A DNA stretch of 64,000 bases from assembly GCA_933228895.1 (NCBI GenBank), contig OW121856.1:19175805-19239804 (forward strand), given 5' to 3'. Below, in pieces: positions 32,501 through 42,961 of the stretch. The stretch's first letter is position 1, and the number at the start of each line of letters is the position of its first letter. The notes beneath the pieces were generated by a model. The model saw only the letters and a list, made by a program, of their open reading frames with translations, searched no databases and had not been told where the DNA came from. Source of the DNA: Platycnemis pennipes (lineage: Eukaryota > Arthropoda > Insecta > Odonata > Platycnemididae). The translations under genes were made by a program, and so were the position numbers.

Positions 32501-32786
32501 AAATTGTCTACAGGAATAAAACGTCTTTGTAATCAAAAAGTATATTTCCAATAGTTATTCTGGAACTTCATCACTGGTCGTTCAATCCTAAGATTGGTTG
32601 ACTGCAGCCCTCCATCCTTCCCTATCGCAGTCTTGAGTAACACATCTAACAACTACTCTCCTAAATTGTCTACAGGAATAAAACGTCTTTGTAATCAAAA
32701 AGTATATTTCCAATAGTTATTCTGGAACTTCATCACTGGTCGTTCAATCCTAAGATTGGTTGACTGCAGCCCTCCATCCTACCCTA
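32463..32786. repeat. 162-bp tandem duplication across a Penelope/RTE junction
   Basis: Copies 32463-32624 and 32625-32786 differ by about one base (CCTTCCC against CCTACCC) over their length. Each contains about 110 bp of Penelope-like coding remnant and about 50 bp of an RTE 3' end (CAATCCTAAGATTGGTTGAC). The near identity indicates a recent event. Confidence 0.9.
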
Positions 32787-33010
32787 TCTAATACTAGTTG
32801 GTTTACTTCCTGGTAGTTCTTCCTATGTATTTTCTTCTTTAGTTGTCCTATATATTTATCCCTTGGCCTTCCTCTTGGGACTTTTCCCTCCATTTTTTCT
32901 TCAATTATATTCCTCACGAATCCATTGTGTCTGAGGGTGTGACCAATCCATCTGGTTCTTCTTTTCTCTATAGTGTTCCATAGGGTCCTGTTCTCTTCTA
33001 CTCTTCTCTA
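32735..33010 (-). mobile_element. RTE-like LINE, C-terminal piece
   Basis: On minus the codons read RTLWNTIEKRR, then IGHTLRHNGFVRNIIEEKME, GKVPRGRPRDKYI, and YQEVNQLVLD, then AAVNQ. These are the IGH.LRH and GRPR..Y motifs of RTE-type C-termini. It belongs to a subfamily diverged from the copies at 36.5 and 51.3 kb. It inserted in the Penelope remnant; the 3' end faces left. Confidence 0.65.
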
Positions 33011-34860
33011 TCCTTCTTCATTTCATGAACTTAAAAAATTTATTTCAGAATTTTATTCCTTTTAGTATTATTATTATTAAAAGAACTGAGGTGAACGCTT
33101 AGCGGATCTCTAACCCTCCCCTTATACCTCCACCTTTTGAGAATGGGGGTGGGGTGGGGGAGGTTTCGCCCTCCAGCGACCCTCCAGCTGCTGGCGGACA
33201 TTGTCCCAGGGGGGACGGACGAGGCGAATATGATGAAGGGGGGTGCAGATGGATGCGAGGGTGGTGGAATCGCTAGCTCACAGCCACCGCCTGTATTATA
33301 CGCGGGATTATTATTAATGTCTCGATAAAAACACCAGTGTGTCTCGATAAAAACACCTTGGAGCCCCTTGATCTCAGTATTTTTTACTTCACCGCCTTGG
33401 TTTGGGTTGTCGCAATTTAAAATTCTGATCATTTCACGCCCGCAATATATATCCTCCTGCTGTCTAAGTGTAGCCAACATGACCGCCACAGCCGAGGGCA
33501 CCTTTTTGTACCGCCCAATGCACTCTACCCTAATTGATTCGTTACTCTTCCACACTTCCCCCTTTCCCTTCAGTTAATCTCATTTCCAGCGTCTTCTAAA
33601 TTTCCGGAGTCACGAACGGTGGGTATATGGTTTTCATACGGAATTTGGTGTGTGGAATAAAATATTTGGCTCAAAATCACGATTAATAAATTTTTCAAAC
33701 GTTGGTTTGGCATCCTACTCCGCAAGTTCAATGGTCACTTAAATATTAGGAGTGGGAATTTGTTTTCCCCTAGCCAATTTTTCCACATAATATTTCCAAA
33801 TGAAATCGCTGCCTTCTCCATAAAAGTCAAACTCTTCAACTGACTCGTTCACAGTCTAATAAATATTGAAATGTTTTTCTCCATAAATTTTGAATAGTTC
33901 TCACACATTGCTTTAAGCATCCCCTCACCCACACCCTGCCTGTAGTATATATAGAGCTACCAGTATTTGGAGAGTTGTACTGTACCTGATGCTGACCTGA
34001 CGGGTGAAACCTGGGCTGTACCTCATTAAATTTTGTGGCATTTCACTGAGAATTTTTTATCCTTGTGACATGATCTGACGTGACTACATGGTGTTAATGT
34101 ACACCATTTACTTTGCCATCCGTGTTTGAAACTATTAAGCATTGAGTTATCATCCATGACGTTTTACGCTGATGTGTCCCTCTGTAGAACGTTGAGAAGT
34201 GTGAATGCATATGTAGTGCCCTTTTAAAAGATGAAAGTGATGGAGCCTTTCTTAAGGATAAGAGATGTACTCGTAAGGACACGTATGAGATATACATACT
34301 CTGCCGATTAAAGGATTGTTTCGTTGGAGTTGAAATCACCTCCATTGAAACACTCTCGCTCACTCATCTTCATCTGTTTCCACCGCTTGGCGCACATTTT
34401 GATTACATCTCGGAAATTTGCTTTGAACCGAATTTCTCAATCGCCTCCGTGCTTCGCTATATTTTATTCTCCTGATCAGAACTTTACCAGCATATTTCCC
34501 GAAAAATCCAAAATAAAATTTAATTTTCTACCTCTTCCGCGCCGACTGAATCCTGCCTCATTCCCATTCACTTGCTATTGCGTTCTTCGTCCGGACTTGT
34601 TGCATTCCGCTAAGCTTATTCTTCTTCTTTCTCTTCCTCTTTGGCTTAAATGTTCTTTCTCGTTACGCTCATTCAGATAACTCCCTAAAACAGCCTCAAA
34701 CACCACACTAATTCACACTAGCAGCTCCTTCTTCACATTCCACAGTCCCAATAACTCAGACGTTTCTCAATCTCACGTGCCTATCATATCTTTCCTTCCT
34801 TCGCTAAACACACATATATGCAAAACTCTAAACGATTTCAATTCATATACTGCATCCCTA
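33011..34860. other. no gene supported; 22-bp duplication at 33318-33361
   Basis: The minus frame 33040-33555 (171 codons) passes through a G-rich patch (33130-33260) and shows no domain. TGTCTCGATAAAAACACC is repeated in tandem at 33318 and 33340. 34330-34700 is pyrimidine-rich, giving a spurious frame. Confidence 0.4.
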
Positions 34861-34867
34861 ATAGTTA

Positions 34868-34978
34868 CTTGAAAAATGAGCAACTTTCAGTGAGCGCCTG
34901 AAGGTGCTGTAAAAAGCGAAACCCGGTCGCAATAAACATTTTTCTCTGTGGAAGTTGCTGATTTTTCAAGTTACTATT
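34868..34978. repeat. foldback with a hammerhead-like loop
   Basis: AGTTACTTGAAAAATGAGCA at the left pairs inverted with TGCTGATTTTTCAAGTTACT at the right (arms about 27 bp, one or two mismatches). The loop reads CTGAAGGTGCT, GTAAAA, AGCGAAACCCGGTC at 34898-34927. That resembles a hammerhead core (CTGANGA, stem II GCT/AGC, GAAA) with one core base changed. Confidence 0.7.
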
Positions 34979-35639
34979 ATGTTACGTTTCCACTCAATCA
35001 CGTCTGAAACCTCAGAATTTGTACTACATCCCTCTTTGAGGTCTTGAATAATTGATAAAATACTTTATTCAATCTCTCACACGAGAACTTATTAATCAGC
35101 AGATTCCATTGTGATTTGATTTTCATGAAATTGCTAAATCGCTAACATTGCTATTTCGTCATTATCATGTTTCACTACCATTTTACATTTTTTTTTGCAT
35201 TTTGCTTACCCTGGTTTTGAGGGAGTCTTTGTTTTTTCGTAGAGATTATAACAAGTGCTTTGTCGTCCAAAACGTATTATGACTGTTAAGTGGTCATGGT
35301 GAGTCATAATACGTTTTGTCATAAAAATTAAAATGATGAAAGATAAAGGTAGGTGCAATATAGTTCAATGCGATCATATACAATAAGCTTTGATCAAAAG
35401 ATTGGTATTCATAAAAAAAACTATTTCTCATTAGTGGTTTTTTAGTGTATTGAAAATTGTTGGTGGAAAATAATTCTGAGACCTTTTTTTCCACGGCTGC
35501 AAATCAAGTTAAGTTTGTCTCATCTCTAGGTTTTCAAGTCTGTGCTTATACTAATTGGCGCTTCAGATCAGGAGGAAAGGTTTAAGGATGGGAATGGAAA
35601 GTAATGGAGGAAGGGTTGAGGGAAACCCAGAGTCGACAT
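34979..35639. other. spacer with a 17-bp perfect hairpin at 35268-35318
   Basis: CAAAACGTATTATGACT (35268-35284) is mirrored exactly at 35302-35318 with a 17-bp loop. No open frame of interest around it. Confidence 0.6.
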
Positions 35640-35798
35640 TATGCTGCTCTTAACGAAACGTGCCAAGAGGACCACGGCTTAACGTCCCATCCGACGGATG
35701 GAGTACCTACTGGATTCGTTTGTTGTGCACAAAATACTCAATTCGGGCGGATTCGCTGACGAAAATGCCTTTAACTTCCGGGATTTAAACCTGGGTCC
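35640..35798 (-). mobile_element. SINE-1 copy, head truncated
   Basis: On minus: a B-box-like GGTTTAAATCC at about 35790-35780, then the body with CCGTCGGATGGGACGTTAAG at about 35705-35685, and the tail GTTTCCCTCAACCC. It abuts MITE-1 copy 3. Confidence 0.65.
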
Positions 35799-36150
35799 AG
35801 CCCGGGGGGACGTGTTTGAAAACGTTGGGATTCTCTCGAATAGGTAACCAAGGAGTCACGTGGTACAATGTTACAAATGGTTAGCAAATTTAGTGTGTCT
35901 GAATATCATTAATTGTTTTCACTTGAGTTTTTCTCATCGGCCTCGACAACAGGGCCCCCAGATGAGGTAAAACACAAGTGTAAACAATGAATGTGGTTGT
36001 AACACAACAAATTTGCTAACCATTCGTGTTTGTACCACGTGACTCATTGGTTACCTATTCGAGATAATCCCGACGGTTTCAACCACAGCCCACAGTACAC
36101 TAACCAGTACATCTAATCTATGTTTTAAAGTCTGTATCTGATCTCATAGA
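35799..36150. mobile_element. MITE-1 copy 3 with a shared 60-bp flank
   Basis: Left ACGTGTTTGAAAACGTTGGG and TAGGTAACCAAGGAGTCACG. Right GGTTACCTATTCGAGATAAT and CCCGACGGTTTCAACCACAG. The following CACTAACCAGTACATCTAAT ... GTCTGTATCTGATCTCATA is shared with copy 4, but not with copies 1, 2 or 5. Confidence 0.8.
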
Positions 36151-36365
36151 CGTTTCAGACGGAGAAAAAAGGAATAAGGCATGGAATGGAAGGGAAAGTA
36201 AGGGAGGGAAGGGAAATTCATTCCCAATTTTGCAATGCGTGATTCAGAGAAATTCGGTGGTGATTTGAGCACTGAAATGCCAGCAGCGTATGCACCGGTG
36301 CCAAGAAAAGGCAGGATAAAAGGATTATGCAGCGTAGAGTGGCTAGGATTGCTATAAGGTGATAA

Positions 36366-36455
36366 CATAGGTTTAGTAGTAAATCAGAATCAATGGAAGA
36401 ATTTGGTTGGGAATCTTTATCAGATTGCAGGTTAAAGTATAGATTAAATCTCCTG
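36366..36455 (+). mobile_element. LINE-A copy, piece 1 (interrupted)
   Basis: Codons for EEFGWESLSDCRLKYRLNLL, up to CTCCTGCA. The family continues at 36877 after an RTE insertion. Upstream lie about 40 bp of the RRVARIAIR region. Confidence 0.7.
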
Positions 36456-36876
36456 CATCATCATCATCATCATCATCATTGGTCAACAATCCTAGGATTG
36501 GTTTGACGCAGCTTTCCACTCGTTTCTTCTATCGGCCAACCTTTTCATTGTGACGTAATTCTTCTCTTTTACATTCTTCACGACCTGTTCCATGTATCTC
36601 ATACGAGGCCTGCCTTTTCCAATCTTCCCGTTCACTTTTCCCTCGACGATAGTCTTCATCAGGCCATCGTGTCTCAAGATATGACCGATTAAGTTTTCCC
36701 TTCTTCTTTTTAGAGTTGTCATCAGACTTCTCTTTTCTCCTACTCTTCTTAGCACTTCCTCGTTACTTACTCGGTCGATCCATTTAATCTTCAGCATTCT
36801 TCTGTAACACCACATTTCAAATGCTTCTACCCTTTTCTTCTCCGCTGCTGTCATCGTCCATGATTCTGCAGACATT
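36456..36876 (-). mobile_element. RTE-like LINE inserted in LINE-A; frame 36875-36492
   Basis: The minus frame of 127 codons is open to its end: MSAESWTMTAAEKKRVEAFE, MWCYRRMLKIKWIDRVSNEE, VLRRVGEKRSLMTTLKRRRE, NLIGHILRHDGLMKTIVEGK, GKGRPRMRYMEQVV, ending in RNEWKAASNQS. This is the C-terminal tail of the RT polyprotein after the catalytic domain. The 3' end GATTGTTGACCAATGATGAT carries an (ATG)n tail read from 36480 down to 36456. It is the best-preserved RTE piece in the window. 5'-truncated. Confidence 0.85.
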
Positions 36877-37205
36877 TAAAATGGAGAGTTGCTGAAGATC
36901 TTAGATATATATTTAAAACGCTGCATATTATGCTAGATTTGACGAGCTAAATTAGATTAGAGACGTAGATTATGGTACCGATGGATTCAAAATGTCATTT
37001 TTCCCCCGTACTATATGATAATATAATAGGCAGTATTGCAAAGGGATATGTGTTTAAAATATGATATCTAGTAGCCTGAAGTGCATGATGCACGCATTAA
37101 AATTACTAACTCATGCATGATAGAGAAATAGATGTAAATAATTGCCATTAGAACGAATAATCCCACCATTACCACGAAGATACAAGCCATACAGCTGCGT
37201 GTGAC
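36877..37205 (+). mobile_element. LINE-A copy, piece 2
   Basis: Resumes with codons for KMESCCxRS then LRYIFKTLHIMLDL, DGFKMSFFP, and the 3' untranslated part (GCATGATGCACGCATTAAAA) to GCTGCGTGTGACTATAGTAA. Then MITE-1 copy 4 interrupts. Confidence 0.7.
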
Positions 37206-37600
37206 TATAGTAATATGCACTAGCCCGGGGGACGTGTTTGAAAACGTTGGGATTTTCTCAAATAGGTAACCAAGGAGTCACGTGGTACAATGGTACGAAT
37301 GGTTTGCAAATTTAGTGTGTCTGAATATCATTGTGTTCACTTGAGTTTTTCTCATCTGTCTCGACTTCAGGGCCCCCAGATGAGATAAAACACAAGTGTG
37401 TGTGTTTCATTCATACATTATGAATGTATGAATAAGGTTGCAGCACAACAAATTGGCAAATCATTCGTGTTTGTACCACGTGACTCATTGGTTACCTATT
37501 CGAGATAATCTCAACGGTTTCAACCATTACGCACAGAACACTAACCAGTACACCTAATCTGTATTTTCAAGTCTGTATCTGATCTTATAGTTATGAATGA
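37206..37600. mobile_element. MITE-1 copy 4, inserted in LINE-A, same flank as copy 3
   Basis: Left ACGTGTTTGAAAACGTTGGG and TAGGTAACCAAGGAGTCACG. Right TGGTTACCTATTCGAGATAA then CTCAACGGTTTCAACC. The shared flank CACTAACCAGTACACCTAAT follows. It has an internal hairpin, ATTCATACATTATGAATGTA, TGAAT. Confidence 0.8.
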
Positions 37601-37677
37601 GGTAGTTATTTGTTTGAATTGGTTACTGAATAGGCTAAACATTTGCAAACCATGGGATTAATCCCATCCCATCCCAT

Positions 37678-37720
37678 TAGGCTATTGCATGGAAATTGCA
37701 TATTTCCATGCAATAGCCTA
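37678..37720. repeat. 19-bp perfect hairpin in the LINE-A 3' region
   Basis: TAGGCTATTGCATGGAAAT (37678-37696) is mirrored exactly at 37702-37720 with a 5-bp loop. The right arm matches the normal LINE-A text (TTTCCATG.A.TAGCCTAGTT); the left arm is additional. Confidence 0.85.
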
Positions 37721-37813
37721 GTTAAATGTCAACAGTACATGTTCGGTGATCTTCACCCCCTGCCACACACCCTCGCGGTGGCTTGCAGGGTATTGCGTAG
37801 ATGTAGATGAATG
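37701..37813 (+). mobile_element. LINE-A copy, piece 3 (3' end)
   Basis: From TTTCCATGCAATAGCC through GGTGATCTTCACCCCCTGCC, the hairpin with loop CTCGC and ACGTAGATGTAGATG type tail. It completes the copy begun at 36366. Confidence 0.75.
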
Positions 37814-38214
37814 AATCCACGGATGGACGGCGCCCGAAAGGAGGGCGTCAGCGGCCCCCGGGGGGCCTTCAGTCTGCCAGTCGATAATGGGTTATCGGTG
37901 GGAGGCGGGATGCACTGGCGCATCTGGTGCACTCTGGCGATGGATCAGGGAACCACCGCAGTGTGAGCGGGGCCTCGCATGCAAATCAATCCGGCGCATT
38001 TTTGCGCTCTGCCGCGATGGAGCCTTTGGCGTCTCCCTTCCATCTTCGGGGGCGTGACCTCGTTTCCCTCCCCGCTTGCACCTCCTCCCCGACTCCCACG
38101 TTTCAAGAGTGAGCTTCCAGTCTGACTGCGCGATTTCAGCGCGAGTTTAGGCTAGTGCGCGGCATACTGGAGCATACACGCAGGGTTTAGCTTAGGTACC
38201 ATTCCAGAAAGCGA
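37814..38214. other. GC-rich block without a supported gene
   Basis: About 37830-38150 is CG-rich with CpG, including CAGCGGCCCCCGGGGGGCC. The frame 37927-38112 (61 codons) shows no domain. Confidence 0.4.
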
Positions 38215-38345
38215 GCCATTCTATTGGGAATCAAACAATAAAGAATTGCGCAAATTCTTCATTGGTCTTCATCCAGGTTAGCCTTTACATCTCCGCCGAC
38301 GTTTCGATGACCGACTCGCTCATCATCTTCAGGGCCATGCTTTCA
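38215..38345 (-). ncRNA. hammerhead-ribozyme-like motif, probable retroelement 3' end
   Basis: On minus at 38332-38302: CTGAAGA, then a stem TGATGA..TCATC around GCGAGTCGG, then GAAA, followed by CGTCGGCGGAGATG. CTGANGA and GAAA are the two invariant core segments of hammerhead ribozymes, which Penelope-like elements are known to carry. The flanking AGGCTAACCTGGATGAAGAC and TTTGCGCAATTCTTTATT may be the rest of the element end. Stems I and III, and the cleavage triplet, were not confirmed. Confidence 0.4.
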
Positions 38346-38439
38346 GTTGAAAATTGGCTGCTATAGTCTGAAAAAAAATAGATTTACTGAATGCCCAATA
38401 TATAGCGGTATATAGTGTCCAGTTTTCGACTGAGAGCAT

Positions 38440-38665
38440 TCCCCTGAAGTAGATCTTTCCTGGGGTAAACAGATACGTGAAATAATGGGTCAAGCTAATC
38501 GTAGACTGGGATTCATCAAAAGAGTATTGGGTAAATGTGACAAACATGTTCGAGAAATAAGCTACTTTTCCCTTGTTAGACCTCATTTGGAATATGCTGC
38601 CAGTGTATGGGATCCCTATAAAATCGGTCTAAATAACGAACTTGAACGTGTGCAAGGTTAATACA
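38440..38665 (+). mobile_element. LINE-B RT fragment, both ends missing
   Basis: Reads SWGKQIREIMGQANRRLGFI, KRVLGKCDKHVREISYFSLV, RPHLEYAASVWDPYKIGLNN, ELERVQG, then a stop. Open over about 70 codons. 3'-truncated, with no tail, unlike most copies, so later deletion or rearrangement removed it. Confidence 0.8.
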
Positions 38666-39174
38666 ACATTTTCTAATTTGGTATTCATTTCTATACATAA
38701 ATCTACCTATGAACTTATCGTGCTTAATCCTAGAGCATGCTTATGTTGAAACGTGCACATAATTTACAATAACCACTATATTCTACTTTATTCACCAAAA
38801 ACTACAATACCTATTCTGATTTCCCCATTTAACTTCCCTGTAATCTATTATTGCCCCTAATTGTTCGAGAAAAAATGAATCCTGGTACCTCTGAAACTCT
38901 CCCTATTAATCGAAACATGCATTGATCACCTCAGGAGTAAATAAAATATTAATATGAAGAAGCACATTGAAGAATTGTTCATTCTGTAAAAATGGCTGAT
39001 AACTCATGAATCTAGAATCAGATGAGAATATGGAGTACTAAAACACTGCCAACTTAAAAAATTCTTAAGAGATTAATTCAGCGTCATATAGCAACTTATC
39101 ATACTTATCCATCGATCACAATATTTTATTCTTATTTGAGCCATTGCTGAATGTTGGTGGGGAATCCATTTAAA
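38666..39174. other. no recognised feature
   Basis: AT-rich spacer. Confidence 0.4.
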
Positions 39175-39212
39175 GTAGTAAACAAAACACTTCATCTTTA
39201 TACTATGATTTG

Positions 39213-39277
39213 CGACTTCTTTTGCTACTCTACAGCATCTTCAATCTTGAGATGCTGCAGAGTAGTGAAAATAGTCG
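39213..39277. repeat. hairpin with hammerhead-like arms
   Basis: GACTTCTTTTGCTACTCTAC, AGCATCT (39214-39240) pairs with AGATGCTGCAGAGTAGTGAA, AATAGTC (39250-39276), with about five mismatches. Read on minus the left arm gives TGAAGATGCTGTAGAGTAGC, close to the motif at 34898. Confidence 0.65.
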
Positions 39278-39362
39278 GGATAACAACAACAAGGAGTGAA
39301 ACGCCAAAGTGTTTTTAGTTATCTACTTCACCTATATGGGACACTAGAGTAAGGATTACTCT

Positions 39363-39701
39363 TTGTTTTTTGTGACATTGAACTTCTCTAATCCGCACAT
39401 TGTGCAGGAATTCTTGTACTCGTATGCGTTTCTTTTGCATACTAGGATGAGAAACAGTGTCACCAAACTAAATATCAGTTCACTACGCATGAGTTTGCAG
39501 GTTAAAGAGGCCTACAGAATGCTCTTGGGCTACACTGAACAAAATCTTCTTCAAATATTCACCGTTATATTCATCCGCGTCTTCTTGGTGGGATCACTGA
39601 GCCCTATGTCATATGAAATCAGGTTGGAAAAGGGAGTAGCGGCTTCGTCGAACGCAAAAGTTTTTCTCTTCGCAAACGCAACGCAACCGGTTCCTACTTG
39701 A
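39363..39701 (+). other. unassigned 112-codon frame
   Basis: The frame contains MSLQVKEAYRMLLGYTEQN and then ends PTQPVPT-like. No domain recognised; composition is ordinary. The next 120 bp are SINE-1. Weak candidate. Confidence 0.2.
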
Positions 39702-39724
39702 GTGTGTATTGGAGGGCATTTCAG

Positions 39725-39832
39725 GTTCAGTACTCAGTCCGTCGGATGGGACGTTAAGCCGTGGTCCCCTTGGCGCCTGTCGTTAGGAGCAGGCTAATGC
39801 CGGCGCCAGGTTTCTCTCCTCCCTTCCTATAT
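39725..39832 (+). mobile_element. SINE-1 tail part
   Basis: CCGTCGGATGGGACGTTAAG, CCGTGGTCCCCTTGGCGCC and GCCGGCGCCAGGTTTCTC match the body and tail of the 16025-16275 copy. The tRNA head is not recognisable. Confidence 0.65.
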
Positions 39833-39959
39833 CTCCTGAAATGTTCCTACCAGTACCCAATTACCAAGCTATCCTAAAAAGTGCAAATGACCTCAGCTGG
39901 TAATCGCCTCCCTTGTGTAACTGACTAACTAATATCCCAGAAAATGCCCAGAAGACTCG

Positions 39960-40045
39960 CAGCTGGAGTACAAAGCCCCCCCATGGATTTGAACCGGGAA
40001 TCATCCGCCAGAGGCCCAATGCTCAACATCAACCGAAAGTATTTC
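39960..40045 (-). mobile_element. tRNA-like SINE head
   Basis: On minus a perfect B box GGTTCAAATCC in CCCGGTTCAAATCCATGG, preceded by CATTGGGCCTCTGGCGG. The A box is unclear. Family uncertain. Confidence 0.45.
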
Positions 40046-42961
40046 AATTGCTCAACAGCTAAAAAGAGGACTTCTAGATAGTAGTTCAAAAATATCATGT
40101 TTTGAGAGCAATATCATTGTGTTGTCCTATTTTTATAATATTAACTCCATTATATTATATTAAAAAAACCAAGCAGCTGTAATTAAATCTGGAACCAGCT
40201 GTGAAGAAGAGAATAAGGAAAGGAGTGATATAAGGTTGTGCTCTGTCTCCTGTAAGTTTTAATGATTGCGTCGAGAAAAGCAACGATGAAATCAAATAGG
40301 AATGAAATAAAATCCACGGAGAAAAATTAGCATAGTGCGAATCTCCAATGACATTGGTCATTGGTGAATCATTGCAGAGACGGAGAGGAATTTGATGAAG
40401 ATTCTAGTAACCATAGAAAGGACACCAGCTGAAGGTTGATAAGAAGAAAACTATAGCATTTATTTGCAGCAGGAGAGAAGAGGAAGAAAACCCATGTTAA
40501 ACTAGGCAAACAAAAACTTGAGGATGTGAAAGAGTTGATATTGCCACTAGGGAAGGCGAGTAACCTTTGATGGACGATGCAAGACAGAAATAGTCAGTAA
40601 AGAAGCCCAGGTGATATATATTTATATAAGGAAAAACTATAGTCATAAAAATCATGCGATACATGATTAACTGTTTCCTAAACCAGTTAAGTACCAAAAC
40701 TTCTCAAAACATTTCAAATCAAATGCTTGGGTTGAGTATCATCTTAGAACCTATAGTCGGAAAACTAAACCTTAGTACTGAAATAGAAATAATTATTCTG
40801 GCAAAATGAATGTAATACCTTTACTGAATACAAGTTTCCACTACATACCTCATCCTATATTATACAAATATTTCCATTCGAGCGCAATGCGTGTACCGGA
40901 GGAAAAAATATTAATGTGTATTTAAACGGAGGATATTTTAATGAGACGAAAGATTAAATTGGGTGGAAGAACGTGGGGACCCAGGCGGAGGAAGCAGTCT
41001 GGCAGCAATAGCGCGGAAGAACAAATAATTCAGAACGCATCCGCCTTGATCCCGAAGGATGAGTCGGGAGAGGATTCAAATGTGTTCTCAGCAAATATTA
41101 TGGCTCCGTTCTGAGTTGCCCACACACACATCCCAACGGAATATCGTCTCACAAAGAGCCTAACTGGCAGATTAAAAGCTTTAACTTGGAAAGCAGAGCG
41201 TGGAGTATCATGTGAAACCCGAAAACGGATAGAAAACATCTGGAAACATTCCTGCAGTGTTTGAAACAAGCTAGTAAACAGAAGAAATCAAGTAAAAATT
41301 ATTGCTTTCAGAATGAAATAAACAATAATACAATGCCATACTGGGTAACATGCGGCAAAAGAAAATGCGTTAAAAACAAAGGTAGGTAAATTTGAACAGT
41401 CATCCGGGCCACCGCACATCAACAATGCATAAATATTAATTAGACCCACCTTCAACCCCAGTCTGGTTAATCTTTTGATTGTACATTTGTACTCTGATTT
41501 TTGCCTCGTCTTCAACAACGCTTTTAGCCTTAACGGCCTTAACTCACCGAGATTCACGGCTCTCTCTCTTTCCCATCTTGTTAAAAATCTTAGACGACCG
41601 TCTTTTTTCTCCTTTTTCCACTTTCACCCCTTATTATTCATTCTCTGCCAGCCTCTATTATTCCGACACCTCACATGGTTATATTTTAGCGAACGAATAG
41701 TATTGGACCGGGGTAAAGATACATTTGATTTTAAACATATAAGATACGTTTAATGAATGATAAAATTAAATTTCTCCTTTTTAAAAAAAGAAAGGAAGCA
41801 AAATATAACTCTGCGAATGAGGAAAGGCCTCTTAAATTAAGCAAGAACATCTTATAATATTAAATATAAATAAATTTTCAGTGCTAAATTTTTCTCAGTG
41901 CCATCACCGTTCTGGGCCGCGGGTCTATCAATAAGAGGAGTTTTCTAATATATATACATAAAATATATACAAGGAAGAAATATCCTAATGCATACTAGCG
42001 ACGAGGTGTTGAGGGTGTCCCTGGTGTCCACTGCACTTTGAACCTTTCGGATCCCGAACTCTTCTTCAGCCAGAGGAGATCACTAATCTGCCTATTCCCT
42101 ACATGCTGTACTTTATCGAATGTGATTGAGCTAGTATAAAATGAATATTTTCTGAGGCTCAATGACATACATATTTTTGAAAAAATGTTACGAAAGGATA
42201 AAAAAATTCTTTCCATATTTTCCACTCAATTGGGAGTTACTATCATAATTACGGCGGGATTTGCACGGCGGCTACTTCTACTTCAAGAATGAGTGTAGTA
42301 CATTAAAAAAATTCGTTAATCGGCAAGTGCTGACTTGAGATTAATTTTTTCAACTCCTCAATATCTAAGTCAATGTTTTCAGTGATCGATTAACCGGCAT
42401 TTCAAATATTTTTAAGCTTCTCACGTTTTCGCTACAGATCAGTCACGTAACAACGATCCATCTTTCCTGGCGTTCAACCGCACTTTCAGTAGTTGTCATG
42501 CGATACCCCCTTAACACTGTTGTCACATTGTCAAAGCGGGAGACTTTTATTGACTGCCGCTTGTATGGCATCGGGATAGTGGAGTTGATTGATCAGGTGG
42601 GACGAGCAGACAGCATAATTGATGGACGGGTCATTCGAGGATGCAATTTTTTCCAAGGCACGGGGCTGCCCCAGTGGCCGGTCATGAGGGCTCCAAGGCA
42701 CTGGAATTGTCACGCTGGAGTAACCATCATCACTACTTGGATTCCGTGGATACAGCCTTATGCCTTTTGTGTTCTGAAATCCTTCCCCTTGCCTTCATTT
42801 TTTTTCACAGTACAGACTTGGAATCGCATCCAACAATGGTTATTTAAGAAGAGGCACATCCAAAAATACGCCGATAAAACCACGAAAATATCCACATCAA
42901 GGTGCAAAGAACCGAGAAAGGTCCACATAAGGAGGGCTCTCCCATCACACATGCAACGACA
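40046..42961. other. about 2.9 kb with no supported gene
   Basis: Unique-looking AT-rich sequence. The 157-codon plus frame 42498-42971 and minus frames at 41030-41557 have no domain. I see no repeat family either, so this is among the few stretches that could hold unseen exons or introns. Confidence 0.4.

Noticed and set aside
33040..33555. 171-codon minus frame
   Set aside because: No motif; passes through a G-rich patch and a short tandem duplication.
38455..38660. Exon of a host reverse-transcriptase-related gene
   Set aside because: Sequence matches the LINE-B frame at 29048 almost word for word.
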